This document shows, piece by piece, positions 1 through 11,699 of a stretch of 64,000 nucleotides of DNA (its first letter is position 1; each line of letters opens with the position of its first letter). The notes under the pieces were generated by a model, which was not told the origin of the DNA, searched no databases, and was given only the letters and a program-made list of their open reading frames with translations. Made by a program: the position numbers and the translations under genes. The stretch is from positions 12,542,150-12,606,149 of the forward strand of contig CAIIXF020000002.1 in the NCBI GenBank assembly GCA_903813345.2, in the 5' to 3' direction. The stretch comes from Owenia fusiformis (lineage: Eukaryota; Annelida; Polychaeta; Sabellida; Oweniidae).

Positions 1-585
1 TCTACATACCTCTTGCCTTGGAGAGAACAAAAAGAAACACAGAAGGAAAACCACAGAGAATCTGCAATTTGTGCTACCTATCTGCAGCATTTATATCTAC
101 ATACCATCTTGTTAAAGGTACTGTAACACATAATCAGTTCTATCATTTGATGATTTTGCTCTCTGGTTCAGTACGGTTATTCCACAACGACACATTTTCA
201 ATTGTTGGGATTCTAATCCCATTGTTGGCACATGTATGTTTGGCAAACATTTTTTCTAAGAAATACACTAAAAGATGACTGCCTTGATTTCACTTAATGT
301 ACAGATGTACCATGAAGCCATGTTTCATTATTTTCACATGTGGTCTGTGTTCTTAAAGAATATACATATGCTCAACTATTCCATTCTTCCTACAGAGTTA
401 CATCTGCCCAAGCAGTTAGTTGACTTGATGATATAAATCTTGAGCCAGGAGGGGTATAAGGCTATGACAGATTTACTAGAGTCAATGAAAGGAATGTCTT
501 TGCATTCCCTCCTCCGCTTGTATTGGAAGTGACTCGACCAAGTTGCATCCTTGTATTTTTCATTTTCTTATCTTGTATCTTTCAG

Positions 586-868
586 GTACAACTATGAGAG
601 AGATGCAGCAAACACACCAAGTTAGGGCGACAGCTGGATCAGTCTTTCGACAACTTTGAGCCATCAGGTCCGGTCCACGTAAACAGTATCATGGGCGAGA
701 GGTGTTCGTGTTCCTGTCACCAAAGCACCAAAGTAAGTACTTTTTTTTTTCTATTCAATTATTACAACAGGTTAGTTCCTCTGTTTTCAGGTTCCCTTTC
801 AGCTTGGAGATGAGGAGCCCGATGACCAACGACACAACCGAGACAACAGCTGCGTTCCTGCTACCTAA
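586..868 (+). pseudogene. Exon-like pair, unit copy 1 (unknown product)
   Basis: Two segments with consensus splice signals: acceptor ...ATCTTTCAG before 586, donor GTAAGTAC after 732, then a 58-bp intron-like gap ending TCTGTTTTCAG before 791, and donor GTTAAG after 868. If joined, one frame is continuous across the junction from codon GAG near 598 to a TAA at 866-868 and encodes about 70 residues with a CSCSC cluster and an acidic DEEPDD stretch. The same frame has a TGA just inside the first segment, so the piece is either the 3' part of a broken gene or a non-coding exon pair. I do not recognise the product. No transcript evidence is available. Confidence 0.35.
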
Positions 869-1209
869 GTTAAGTATTCCTTCCTGGTTTTGCATAGGGA
901 TGGGGGGGCGCCTCCCAGTTTGATATTTACTTGTGGACTTTTGTTGGCCGACCCATATTTTTGGTGGAGAAACTTGGACTCTAAGGTAAAGTGGGAGGGG
1001 GGTGGTTGGGTTTCCGGGGGGATAGAGTTCATGTTTCAAAATCAAAAATATGGAAGTCTACTGGTTTATATCAAATTGGGAGAAATAAATTTTATCTTTT
1101 GTAATATTCTGTAAATTTTTAGTAGTGTAGTGTAAAGTTTTATTTAAAGATTTTATGTAAAGTTTTATGTAAAATAACAACTACTACAACATGTTTTATC
1201 TATTTGTAG

Positions 1210-2376
1210 CACAGATGGTGAAGTCCCTGCGAAAAGACGGTCCTGTTGGAATCACATTTTTTCCACGAGGGGACTGGGTCAAGTTTCCAGGACTTACAGT
1301 AGATGTCGCATTTTGACCAGTTTTATCTCTTGCAACCAGTTGCATCCCATTAGAAGGGGGGGGGGAACTCCCAGTACTATTCCAGTTTTCCTGCGGAATG
1401 ACAGTCCTGTTGAAGTCACACTTATCTCCATTAGGGGACTAGGTTGAGTTTCAAGGACTTACCGTAGATGTCGCTTTTGACCAGTTTTCATCTCTTGCAA
1501 TCAGTTGCATCCCATTAGCAGGGGGGAGACTCCCAGTACTATTCCAGTTTTCGTGCGGAAGGACAGTCCTGTTGAAATCACATTTGTCTCCATTAGGGGA
1601 CTAGGTTGAGTTTCAAGGACCTACCGCACATGTCGCTCTGACCAGTTTTTATCTCTTGCAATCAATTGCATCCCATTAGCAGGGGGGGGACTCCCAGTAC
1701 TCTTCCCGTTTTCCTGCGGAAAGACAGTCCTGTTGAAATCACATTTGTCTCCATTAGGGGACTAGGTTGAGTTTCAAGGACTTACTGTAGATGTCGCTTT
1801 TGACCAGTTTTCATCTCTTGCAATCAGTTGCATCCCATTAGCAGGTGGGGGACTCCCAGTACTATTCCAGTTTTCGTGCGGAAGGACGGTCCTGTTGAAA
1901 TCACATTTGTCTCCATTAGGGGACTAGGTTGAGTTTCAAGGACCTACCGTACATGTCACTCTGACCAGTTTTTATCTCTTGCAATCAATTGCATCCCATT
2001 AGCAGGGGGGGGGAGACTTCCAGTACTCTTCCCGTTTTCCTGCGGAAAGACAGTCCTGTTGAAATCACATTTGTCTCCATTAGGGGACTAGGTTGAGTTT
2101 CAAGGACTTACAGTAGATGTCACATTTTGACCAGTATTATCTCTTGCAATCAGTTGCATCCCATTAGCAGGGGGGGGGGGAACTCCCAGTAGTTTTTCAG
2201 TTTTCCTGCAGAAAGACAGTCCTGTAGAAATCACATTTGTCTCCATTAGGGGACTAGGTTGAGTTTCAAGGACTTACTGTAGATGTCGCTTTTGACCAGT
2301 TTTTATCTCTTGCAATCAGTTGCATCCCATTAGCAGGGGGCTGCTCCCAGTACTATTCTAGTTTTTCTTGGGGGGA
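1210..2376 (+). repeat. 162-bp minisatellite, unit copy 1
   Basis: About seven modules; ACAGTCCTGT-type anchors recur at 1401, 1563, 1724 and 1886 and onward, giving a period of ~162 bp. Each module includes a CCATTAGGGGACTAGG segment, GATGTCGC, a TGCATCCCATTAGCAGG segment and a G-run of 6-12. The period is a multiple of three and one frame is nearly open in most modules except for a shared TAG, but changes in G-run length break it repeatedly. The first module, after an acceptor-like TTTGTAG, has TGG where the others have TAG. Confidence 0.85.
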
Positions 2377-2379
2377 AGT

Positions 2380-2757
2380 CAAACAACCAGACAACCAACC
2401 AGACAACCAACCAACCAACTTACTGAACATCCAACCGACCAACCAATGACCCAATAGGCTTAATCTATTAACTAACTTACTTACTAACCAACCAACTAAC
2501 CAACCAGACAACCACCAGACCACCCAATAGGTTAAAACTAACCAACCAACTAACTAATTAATCAACAAACTAATCAACACTCCATCCAACGAACCAAACA
2601 ACCAACGAACCAGACAAGCAACGAACCAGACAAGCAACGAACCAGACAAGCAACGAACCAGATGACCAAGATCATGGATCTAGTGCTTAGTATTGTATTG
2701 TATTGTATTGTATTGTATAGTTTTGTATTGTTTTGTTTTGTATTGTATTGTATTTCG
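2380..2757 (+). repeat. CCAA/CCAG and TATTG simple repeats
   Basis: Tetranucleotide-type runs of ACCAACCAAC and GAACCAGACAAGCAAC, followed by a TATTG pentanucleotide run (about 2691-2757). Both blocks recur in unit copies 2 and 3 with different run lengths. Confidence 0.9.
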
Positions 2758-3661
2758 TTGACCAGTACTTACTCAGTAATGATTCAATTTTAAAGTTGAC
2801 TTCAAGTACTACTCCAGATCTAAATTTTGAAGGTCTGAAGTCTTGTGTTCATTTTAGCTACAGTTGTAGATTGAAGGGTCTTTTCTTTTGGGTTTTCATG
2901 TTAAAATTGTGGGCTTAGTTTCGGGGTTTCTTTCTTTTTAATTGAACCATCGCTGATCTTTTCCTTAAATGTACTTTCAGGCGCAGTCCTCTTGCCTTGG
3001 AGAGAACAAAAAGAACCACAAAGGGAAAACCACAGAGAATCTACAATTTGTGCTACCTACCTGCAGCATTTGTGATCTACATACCTCTTGCCTTGGAGAG
3101 AACAAAAAGAAACACAAAAGGAAAACCACAGAGAATCAGCAATTTGTGCTACCTATCTGCAGCATTTATATCTACATACCATCTTGTTAAAGGTACTGTA
3201 ACACATAATCAGTTCTATCATTTGATGATTTTGCTCTCTGGTTCAGTACTGTTATTCCATAACGACACATTTTTCAATTGTTGGGATTCTAATCCCATTG
3301 TTGGCACATGTATGTTTGGCAAACATTTTTTCTAAGAAATACACTAAAAGAGGACTGCCTTGATTTCACTTAATGTACAGATGTACCATGAAGCCATGTT
3401 TCATTATTTTCACATGTGGTCTGTGTTATTAAAGAATATACATATGCTCAACTATTCCATTCTTCCTACAGAGTTACATCTGCCCAAGCAGTTAGTTGAC
3501 TTGATGATATAAATCTTGAGCCAGGAGGGGTATAAGGCTATGACAGATTTACTAGAGTCAATGAAAGGAATGTCTTTGCATTCCCTCCTCCGCTTGTATT
3601 GGAAGTGACTCGACCAAGTTGCATCCTTGTATTTTTCATTTTCTTATCTTGTATCTTTCAG

Positions 3662-3944
3662 GTACAACTATGAGAGAGATGCAGCAAACACACCAAGTTA
3701 GGGCGACAGCTGGATCAGTCTTTCGACAACTTTGAGCCATCAGGTCCGGTCCACGTAAACAGTATCATGGGCGAGAGGTGTTCGTGTTCCTGTCACCAAA
3801 GCACCAAAGTAAGTACTTTTTCTTTTCTATTCAATTATTACAACAGGTTAGTTCCTCTGTTTTCAGGTTCCCTTTCAGCTTGGAGATGAGGAGCCCGATG
3901 ACCAACGACACAACCGAGACAACAGCTGCGTTCCTGCTACCTAA
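3662..3944 (+). pseudogene. Exon-like pair, unit copy 2
   Basis: Same two segments (3662-3808 and 3867-3944) with the same acceptor and donor signals as in copy 1, and the same joined frame ending at TAA. The short poly-T intron differs only in run length. Splice sites are preserved, but with near-identical copies this says little about selection. Confidence 0.35.
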
Positions 3945-4285
3945 GTTAAGTATTCCTTCCTGGTTTTGCATAGGGATGGGGGGCGCCTCCCAGTTTGATA
4001 TTTACTTGTGGACTTTTGTTGGCCGACCCATATTTTTGGTGGAGAAACTTGGACTCTAAGGTAAAGTGGGAGGGGGGTGGTTGGGTTTCCGGGGGGATAG
4101 AGTTCATGTTTCAAAATCAAAAATATGGAAGTCTACTGGTTTATATCAAATTGGGAGAAATAAATTTTATCTTTTGTAATATTCTGTAAATTTTTAGTAG
4201 TGTAGTGTAAAGTTTTATTTAAAGATTTTATGTAAAGTTTTATGTAAAATAACAACTACTACAACATGTTTTATCTATTTGTAGC

Positions 4286-5454
4286 ACAGATGGTGAAGTC
4301 CCTGCGAAAAGACGGTCCTGTTGGAATCACATTTTTTCCACGAGGGGACTGGGTCAAGTTTCCAGGACTTACAGTAGATGTCGCATTTTGACCAGTTTTA
4401 TCTCTTGCAACCAGTTGCATCCCATTAGAAGGGGGGGGGGAACTCCCAGTACTATTCCAGTTTTCCTGCGGAATGACAGTCCTGTTGAAGTCACACTTAT
4501 CTCCATTAGGGGACTAGGTTGAGTTTCAAGGACTTACCGTAGATGTCGCTTTTGACCAGTTTTCATCTCTTGCAATCATTTGCATCCCATTAGCAGGGGG
4601 GAGACTCCCAGTACTATTCCAGTTTTCGTGCGGAAGGACAGTCCTGTTGAAATCACATTTGTCTCCATTAGGGGACTAGGTTGAGTTTCAAGGACCTACC
4701 GCACATGTCGCTCTGACCAGTTTTTATCTCTTGCAATCAATTGCATCCCATTAGCAGGGGGGGGGACTCCCAGTACTCTTCCCGTTTTCCTGCGGAAAGA
4801 CAGTCCTGTTGAAATCACATTTGTCTCCATTAGGGGACTAGGTTGAGTTTCAAGGACTTACTGTAGATGTCGCTTTTGACCAGTTTTCATCTCTTGCAAT
4901 CATTTGCATCCCATTAGCAGGGGGGGGACTCCCAGTACTATTCCAGTTTTCGTGCGGAAGGACGGTCCTGTTGAAATCACATTTGTCTCCATTAGGGGAC
5001 TAGGTTGAGTTTCAAGGACCTACCGTACATGTCGCTCTGACCAGTTTTTATCTCTTGCAATCAATTGCATCCCATTAGCAGGGGGGGGGGAGACTTCCAG
5101 TACTCTTCCCGTTTTCCTGCGGAAAGACAGTCCTGTTGAAATCACATTTGTCTCCATTAGGGGACTAGGTTGAGTTTCAAGGACTTACAGTAGATGTCGC
5201 ATTTTGACCAGTATTATCTCTTGCAATCAGTTGCATCCCATTAGCAGGGGGGGGGGAACTCCCAGTAGTTTTTCAGTTTTCCTGCAGAAAGACAGTCCTG
5301 TAGAAATCACATTTGTCTCCATTAGGGGACTAGGTTGAGTTTCAAGGACTTACTGTAGATGTCGCTTTTGACCAGTTTTTATCTCTTGCAATCAGTTGCA
5401 TCCCATTAGCAGGGGGCTGCTCCGAGTACTATTCTAGTTTTTCTTGGGGGGAAG
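4286..5454 (+). repeat. 162-bp minisatellite, unit copy 2
   Basis: Same array as in unit copy 1 with matching module order and about seven modules. It differs by a few substitutions (for example CAATCATTTGC for CAATCAGTTGC) and by G-run lengths. Confidence 0.85.
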
Positions 5455-5455
5455 T

Positions 5456-5850
5456 CAAACAACCAGACAACCAACCAGACAACCAACCAACCAACTTACT
5501 GAACATCCAACCGACCAACCAATGACCCAATAGGCTTAATCTATTAACTAACTTACTTACTAACCAACCAACTAACCAACCAGACAACCACCAGACCACC
5601 CAATAGGTTAAAACTAACCAACCAACTAACTAATTAATCAACAAACTAATCAACACTCCATCCAACGAACCAAACAACCAACGAACCAGACAAGCAACGA
5701 ACCAGACAAGCAACGAACCAGACAAGCAACGAACCAGATGACCAAGATCATGGATCTAGTGCTTAGTATTGTATTGTATTGTATTGTATTGTATTGTATT
5801 GTATTGTATAGTTTTGTATTGTTTTGTTTTGTATTGTATTGTATTTCGTT
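5456..5850 (+). repeat. CCAA/CCAG and TATTG simple repeats, copy 2
   Basis: Equivalent block in unit 2. The TATTG run is longer here than in copies 1 and 3, as expected from slippage. Confidence 0.9.
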
Positions 5851-6752
5851 GACCAGTACTTACTCAGTAATGATTCAATTTTAAAGTTGACTTCAAGTAC
5901 TACTCCAGATCTAAATTTTGAAGGTCTGAAGTCTTGTGTTCATTTTAGCTACAGTTGTAGATTGAAGGGTCTTTTCTTTTGGGTTTTCATGTTAAAATTG
6001 TGGGCTTAGTTTCGGGGTTTCTTTCTTTTTAATTGAACCATCGCTGATCTTTTCCTGAAATGTACTTTCAGGCGCAGTCCTCTTGCCTTGGAGAGAACAA
6101 AAAGAACCACAAAGGGAAAACCACAGATAATCTACAATTTGTGCTACCTACCTGCAGCATTTGTGATCTACATACCTCTTGCCTTGGAGAGAACAAAAAG
6201 AAACACAAAAGGAAAACCACAGAGAATCAGCAATTTGTGCTACCTATCTGCAGCATTTATATCTACATACCATCTTGTTAAAGGTACTGTAACACATAAT
6301 CAGTTCTATCATTTGATGATTTTGCTCTCTGGTTCAGTACTGTTATTCCATAACGACACATTTTTCAATTGTTGGGATTCTAATCCCATTGTTGGCACAT
6401 GTATGTTTGGCAAACATTTTTTCTAAGAAATACACTAAAAGAGGACTGCCTTGATTTCACTTAATGTACAGATGTACCATGAAGCCATGTTTCATTATTT
6501 TCACATGTGGTCTGTGTTATTAAAGAATATACATATGCTCAACTATTCCATTCTTCCTACAGAGTTACATCTGCCCAAGCAGTTAGTTGACTTGATGATA
6601 TAAATCTTGAGCCAGGAGGGGTATAAGGCTATGACAGATTTACTAGAGTCAATGAAAGGAATGTCTTTGCATTCCCTCCTCCGCTTGTATTGGAAGTGAC
6701 TCGACCAAGTTGCATCCTTGTATTTTTCATTTTCTTATCTTGTATCTTTCAG

Positions 6753-7043
6753 GTACAACTATGAGAGAGATGCAGCAAACACACCAAGTTAGGGCGACAG
6801 CTGGATCAGTCTTTCGACAACTTTGAGCCATCAGGTCCGGTCCACGTAAACAGTATCATGGGCGAGAGGTGTTCGTGTTCCTGTCACCAAAGCACCAAAG
6901 TAAGTACATTTTTTTCTCTATTCAATTATTACAACAGGTTAGTTCCTCTGTTTTCAGGTTCCCTTTCAGCTTGGAGATGAGGAGCCCGATGACCAACGAC
7001 ACAACCGAGACAACAGCTGCGTTCCTGCGTTCCTGCTACCTAA
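6753..7043 (+). pseudogene. Exon-like pair, unit copy 3
   Basis: Segments 6753-6899 and 6958-7043. The second segment has an 8-bp duplication (GTTCCTGC) before its end, which shifts the frame found in the other two copies. That argues against all three copies coding for the same peptide. Confidence 0.33.
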
Positions 7044-7396
7044 GTTAAGTATTCCTTCCTGGTTTTGCATAGGGATGGGGGGCGCCTCCCAGTTTGATAT
7101 TTACTTGTGGACTTTTGTTGGCCGACCCATATTTTTGGTGGAGAAACTTGGACTCTAAGGTAAAGTGGGAGGGGGGTGGTTGGGTTTCCGGGGGGATAGA
7201 GTTCATGTTTCAAAATCAAAAATATGGAAGTCTACTGGTTTATATCAAATTGGGAGAAATAAATTTTATCTTTTGTAATATTCTGTAAATTTTTAGTAGT
7301 GTAGTGTAAAGTATAGTGTAAAGTTTTATTTAAAGTTTTTATGTAAAGTTTTATGTAAAATAACAACTACTACAACATGTTTTATCTATTTGTAGC

Positions 7397-8406
7397 ACAG
7401 ATGGTGAAGTCCCTGCGAAAAGACGGTCCTGTTGGAATCACATTTTTTCCACGAGGGGACTAGGTCAAGTTTCCAGGACTTACAGTAGATGTCGCATTTT
7501 GACCAGTTTTATCTCTTGCAATCAGTTGCATCCCATTAGAAGGGGGGGGGGGGGAACTCCCAGTACTATTCCAGTTTTCCTGCGGAATGACAGTCCTGTT
7601 GAAATCACATTTGTCTCCATTAGGGGACTAGGTTGAGTTTCAAGGACCTACCGTACATGTCGCTCTGACCAGTTTTTATTATCTCTTGCAATCAATTGCA
7701 TCCCATTAGCAGGGAGGGACTCCCAGTACTCTTCCAGTTTTCCTGCGGAAAGACAGTCCTGTTGAAATCAAATTTGTCTCCATTAGGGGACTAGGTTGAG
7801 TTTCAAGGACTTACCGTAGATGTCGCTTTTGACCAGTTTTCATCTCTTGCAATCAGTTGCATCCCATTAGCAGGGGGGGGGAACTCCCAGTACTATTCCA
7901 GTTTTCGTGCGGAAGGACGGTCCTGTTGAAATCACATTTGTCTCCATTAGGGGACTAGGTTGAGTTTCAAGGACCTACCGTACATGTCGCTCTGACCAGT
8001 TTTTATCTCTTGCAATCAATTGCATCCCATTAGCAGGGGGGGGGACTCCCAGTACTCTTCCAGTTTTCCTGCGGAAAGACAGTCCTGTTGAAATCACATT
8101 TGTCTCCATTAGGGGACTAGGTTGAGTTTCAAGGACTTACAGTAGATGTCGCATTTTGACCAGTATTATCTCTTGCAATCAGTTGCATCCCATTAGCAGG
8201 GGGGGGGGGGACTCCCAGTAGTTTTTCAGTTTTCCTGCAGAAAGACAGTCCTGTTGAAATCACATTTGTCTCCATTAGGGGACTATGTTGAGTTTCAAGG
8301 ACTTACTGTAGATGTCGCTTTTGACCAGTTTTTATCTCTTGCAATCAGTTGCATCCCATTAGCAGGGGGCTGCTCCCAGTACTATTCTAGTTTTTCTTGG
8401 GGGGAA
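7397..8406 (+). repeat. 162-bp minisatellite, unit copy 3 (one module fewer)
   Basis: About six modules. In the last module GGGGACTATGTTGAG replaces the usual GGGGACTAGGTTGAG, which removes the in-frame TAG and opens a 74-codon frame from 8254. This looks like chance loss of the stop rather than a gene, since the frame runs out into the simple repeats. Confidence 0.82.
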
Positions 8407-8755
8407 GTCAAACAACCAGACAACCAACCAGACAACCAACCAACCAACTTACCGAACATCCAACCGACCAACCAATGACCCAATAGGCTTAATCTATTAA
8501 CTAACTTACTTACTAACCAACCAACTAACCAACCAGACAACCACCAGACCACCCAATAGGTTAAAACTAACCAACCAACTAACTAATTAATCAACAAACT
8601 AATCAACACTCCATCCAACGAACCAAACAACCAACGAACCAGACAAGCAACGAACCAGACAAGCAACGAACCAGATGACCAAGATCATGGATCTAGTGCT
8701 TAGTATTGTATTGTATAGTTTTGTATTGTTTTGTTTTGTATTGTATTGTATTTCG
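8407..8755 (+). repeat. CCAA/CCAG and TATTG simple repeats, copy 3
   Basis: Equivalent block in unit 3 with fewer GACAAGCAACGAACCA repeats and the shortest TATTG run. Confidence 0.9.
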
Positions 8756-8978
8756 TTGACCAGTACTTACTCAGCAATGATTCAATTTTAAAGTTGACTT
8801 CAAGTACTACTCCAGATCTAAATTTTGAAGGTCTGAAGTCTTGTGTTCATTTTAGCTACAGTTGTAGATTGAAGGGTCTTTTCTTTTGGGTTTTCATGTT
8901 AAAATTGTGGGCTTAGTTTCGGGGTTTCTTTCTTTTTAATTGAACCATCGCTGATCTTTTCCTTAAATGTACTTTCAG

Positions 8979-9612
8979 GTGCAGTCCTCTTGCCTTGGAG
9001 AGAACAGAAAGAACCACAAAGGGAAAACCACAGAGAATCTACAATTTGTGCTACCTACCTGCAGCATTTGTGATCTACATACCTTTTGCCTTGGAGAGAA
9101 CAAAAAGAAACACAAAAGGAAAACCACAGAGAATCTGCAATTTGTGCTACCTATCTGCAGCATTTATATCTACATACCATCTTGTTAAAGGTACTGTAAC
9201 ACATAATCAGTTCTATCATTTGATGATTTTGCTCTCTGGTTCAGTACGGTTATTCCACAACGACACATTTTTCAATTGTTGGGATTCTAATCCCATTATT
9301 GGCACATGTATGTTTGGCAAACATTTTTTCTAAGAAATACACTAAAAGAGGACTGCCTTGATTTCACTTAATGTACAAATGTACCATGAAGCCATGTTTC
9401 ATTATTTTCACATGTGGTCTGTGATAGTTGCCTGAATCATTCGATCCTACTTCACATTTGGCCAAGTCAACATGGCAACTGCTTTGAAAAACGAAACACC
9501 ACATTTCAATTTATTCTTAAAGAATATACATATACTCCACTAATCCATTCTTCCTACAGAGTTACATCTGCCCAAGCAGGCATTCCCTCCTCCACTTGTA
9601 TTAGAAGTGACA
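8979..9612 (+). repeat. Degenerate fourth copy, array end
   Basis: Follows the unit sequence closely to about 9422, where ~90 bp absent from the other copies is present, then resumes at TTCTTAAAGAATATACATA and jumps from GCCCAAGCAG to GCATTCCCTCC, lacking ~90 bp of the unit. After about 9612 the similarity stops. This is the right-hand edge of the array and probably an older, less homogenised copy. Confidence 0.75.
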
Positions 9613-9982
9613 ATTTTGGCCCAATTTTGGCAAAAATCACTTGAAGTGCTCAAATGCTGAAAAACTGCATGATTTTGAAAGAATTTTTGGCTAGGGGGGT
9701 TCGCCCAAACCCTGAGAACCCCCCCCCCCCCCCGGCTATGGGCCTGATGAGCTATCATAAAAAGAAATAATGTCTAACATCCCCTTCTCCCTCACCACTT
9801 CAATCGAGAACCAACATCACAATCCAATACCAAAACACCAAGGGGCATTTCATGTTCATTTATACAAAACTCATTTTACATATTGAAGAACGAATTGAAA
9901 ATATCTCGTTAGATCAAAAACAGTTGTATAAACTAGATATAGTACTCATAAAATATGGAGCATTCAAAAATTAAATCATTGC
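9613..9982. other. Unassigned sequence right of the array
   Basis: No coding signal. A poly-C run of about 16 lies at ~9719-9734 next to CGGCTATGGGCC, which resembles the degraded end of an inverted-repeat element, but I find no partner end nearby. Confidence 0.4.
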
Positions 9983-10110
9983 TGATTGTTTTCCTTTTTA
10001 TTTTCAGGCTCACTCCTCGTACCTTGGACTTGAGAACATTTGTGCTACATGTCTGCAGCATCTATATTATAGGATAATATACTATCTTGCCATGCACTGC
10101 TTCAATTGAC
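9983..10110 (+). pseudogene. Diverged copy of the array's exon-like segment
   Basis: A polypyrimidine tract ending TTTTATTTTCAG (to 10006) is followed by GCTCACTCCTCGTACCTTGG, which aligns to the segment after the acceptor at 2981/6072/8979 (GCGCAGTCCTCTTGCCTTGG). The central AAAAAGAACCACAAAGG part is missing, then GAGAAC...TTTGTGCTAC...CTGCAGCAT matches again. One frame runs ~35 codons to a TGA near 10108. It may be the ancestral or terminal exon of the unit from which the array was amplified. Confidence 0.4.
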
Positions 10111-10869
10111 AAAAAGATGATCGTGTGCATGCAGACTATCTAGTCTATAGAATTTAATTTGTATCAATATTCGACATGCTAAATCCAATCAATATATCCG
10201 GTCAATATGTCTTACACATTGACCTCTGTAGCAGACGGCATAAATCATCCATGTGACTTTATACATAGGACTTGTTACATCAGATTCAAAGCTTTACTTG
10301 TTATGGAATTAAAAAGTAAAGAACCATATATGTATTACTATGTTAAAAATTTTATTTAATGCTATAGCCTTCTTGTGTGCTGTTCTTCCTTAATGTTTCG
10401 ATGTGAATGTACAAATGCAAAAATTTATGAATACATGTGCAAAATCTATATTGATTCCTTGAATCAAAATGGACACTATATAGATGTATTCCTTAAATCA
10501 TAGATGAATAAAATGAGTAATTTTAAATCTAGCACGTCTGTTTGAAATCTATTAAATGAGAAATAAATCACATGCCAAACCCACAATCCGATAGTATTTG
10601 AAAATGTCATGAATGATGAATTTCACTTATATTATTGTGTTCTCTAGAAATCGTTATCTTTTCTTCAAAAATATGCAAAATTGAACCGATGTTAGAACAA
10701 ACAGTCATACCAACGCTTGCTTGAAGTCCAAGTAATTTTTAAAAATATGTTCAACAAAACACCAGCAGCCTTAACACTTAAAAATGCCTAAAATCCATTC
10801 TGTTATCAATTTTTATCAATTATGGACACTGGCCTATTATACCAACAAGAACCAAAGTTGTACAATGTA

Positions 10870-11014
10870 CAGAGTGTCCAATAAATATATTCTTCCCCCT
10901 CAACTTTAACATCGGACAAAATGTTGCTTAACATTTTTGTTTCAGATGACTGGGTCAATGTTGTGGATGTCTATACTCTTAAAATCAAAGGGGACGTATT
11001 TATTTGACACCCTG
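10870..11014. mobile_element. Short Tc1/mariner-like MITE
   Basis: Inverted ends CAGAGTGTCCAATAAATA at the left and the complement of CAGGGTGTCAAATAAATA at the right, each flanked by TA (10868-10869 and 11015-11016). Its 145 bp carry no coding sequence. TA duplication and ends of this type are usual for Tc1/mariner-derived MITEs; the family assignment is inference. Confidence 0.65.
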
Positions 11015-11016
11015 TA

Positions 11017-11699
11017 GATGTAGCATTCTTGATAGAATATTAAAACTGGTTAATAAACCAAAGTTTGGCAATATTGCTTAAAAACAGTTTTTAACGCACT
11101 GGATGTAATGGGAGGGTTAGAATATGAATTTTATTCCGAGCGAAAATATGATATCGGCCTCAGGAAATTATTCTATTGACCGAGGGGGATAGAACAACCC
11201 AAACACCAGTGGACAGATTTGGTTCAAATATTATAAGTTGATACATAGGAACAAATATTACATTACATTATATTACATTATTAAAAATTGTCCCTAAGAT
11301 TTTGGATGGAACAGATCATGAATATCTTTTTGGCGGATCTGTGAAACCTTTAAAACATTTTTAAGAAGTTTTAGAATTCATGCTGAAAATTGCATAAAAG
11401 TCCTTACCTAGATTTTTACATATCTCAGGAAGTACGTTAGAGGGACACCATTCCCTCCTACTACATATAACTTTCTAGGTCAGAACCAGACAATATATGA
11501 ACATAGCAAGAGTTAATCATGACTTTCCTTTCTCTAAAAATAAGGTCAACACAATTACAATCATAACCAGAACAACGGCAATGCCAAAGCGTAGCGAATC
11601 CCATCGAACAGAAATGGCTTGCATTTTTACAAACAAAATATATAGCAAATATCATAAAATGACACACAAAATTAGTACCGTGGGTACTGGGCTCACATG
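11017..11699. other. No gene seen
   Basis: AT-rich sequence with two overlapping short frames on opposite strands (11461-11703) that have no recognisable features. A TTTATTCCGAGCGAAAATAT segment at ~11130 is loosely echoed near 50910 (TTTATTCCGAGAGACAATAT), suggesting a dispersed repeat. Confidence 0.4.

Larger units (their letters stand above)
1..2980 (+). repeat. 3.0-kb tandem unit, copy 1 (left-truncated)
   Basis: First visible copy of a long tandem unit. It starts part-way through the segment that follows the splice-acceptor-like ACTTTCAG at 2973-2980, so the array must continue left of the window. In order it holds a degenerate ~85-bp direct repeat (CTTGCCTTGGAGAGAACAAA type), two exon-like segments (586-732 and 791-868), a 162-bp minisatellite, CCAA-type simple repeats, and a TATTG pentanucleotide run. 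It is almost base-identical to copy 2, differing mostly in homopolymer lengths and scattered substitutions, which points to recent duplication or ongoing homogenisation. I see no transposon termini at the unit boundary. Confidence 0.9.
2981..6071 (+). repeat. 3.0-kb tandem unit, copy 2
   Basis: Complete unit of 3091 bp, counted from the base after one ACTTTCAG acceptor-like site to the next. Contents and order match copy 1. Short reading frames recur at the same offset in each copy but are not conserved beyond what nucleotide identity forces, so I do not call them genes. Confidence 0.92.
6072..8978 (+). repeat. 3.0-kb tandem unit, copy 3 (2907 bp)
   Basis: Third unit, 184 bp shorter than copy 2, mainly because its 162-bp minisatellite has about one module fewer; the tetranucleotide and TATTG runs are also shorter. 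It carries a small duplication (GTTCCTGC) in the second exon-like segment and an extra AGTATAGTGTAA near 7310. It is a little more diverged than copies 1 and 2 are from each other. Confidence 0.9.

Noticed and set aside
2380-2665. Regularly spaced short repeats that might suggest a CRISPR-like array
   Set aside because: They are slipped CCAA/CCAG tetranucleotide runs without unique spacers, in an animal genome.
2997-3335. 112-codon frame recurring in each 3-kb unit (also 6088 and 8995)
   Set aside because: Recurrence is explained by near-identical tandem copies. The alternative frame through the same DNA is equally open at first, so neither shows selection.
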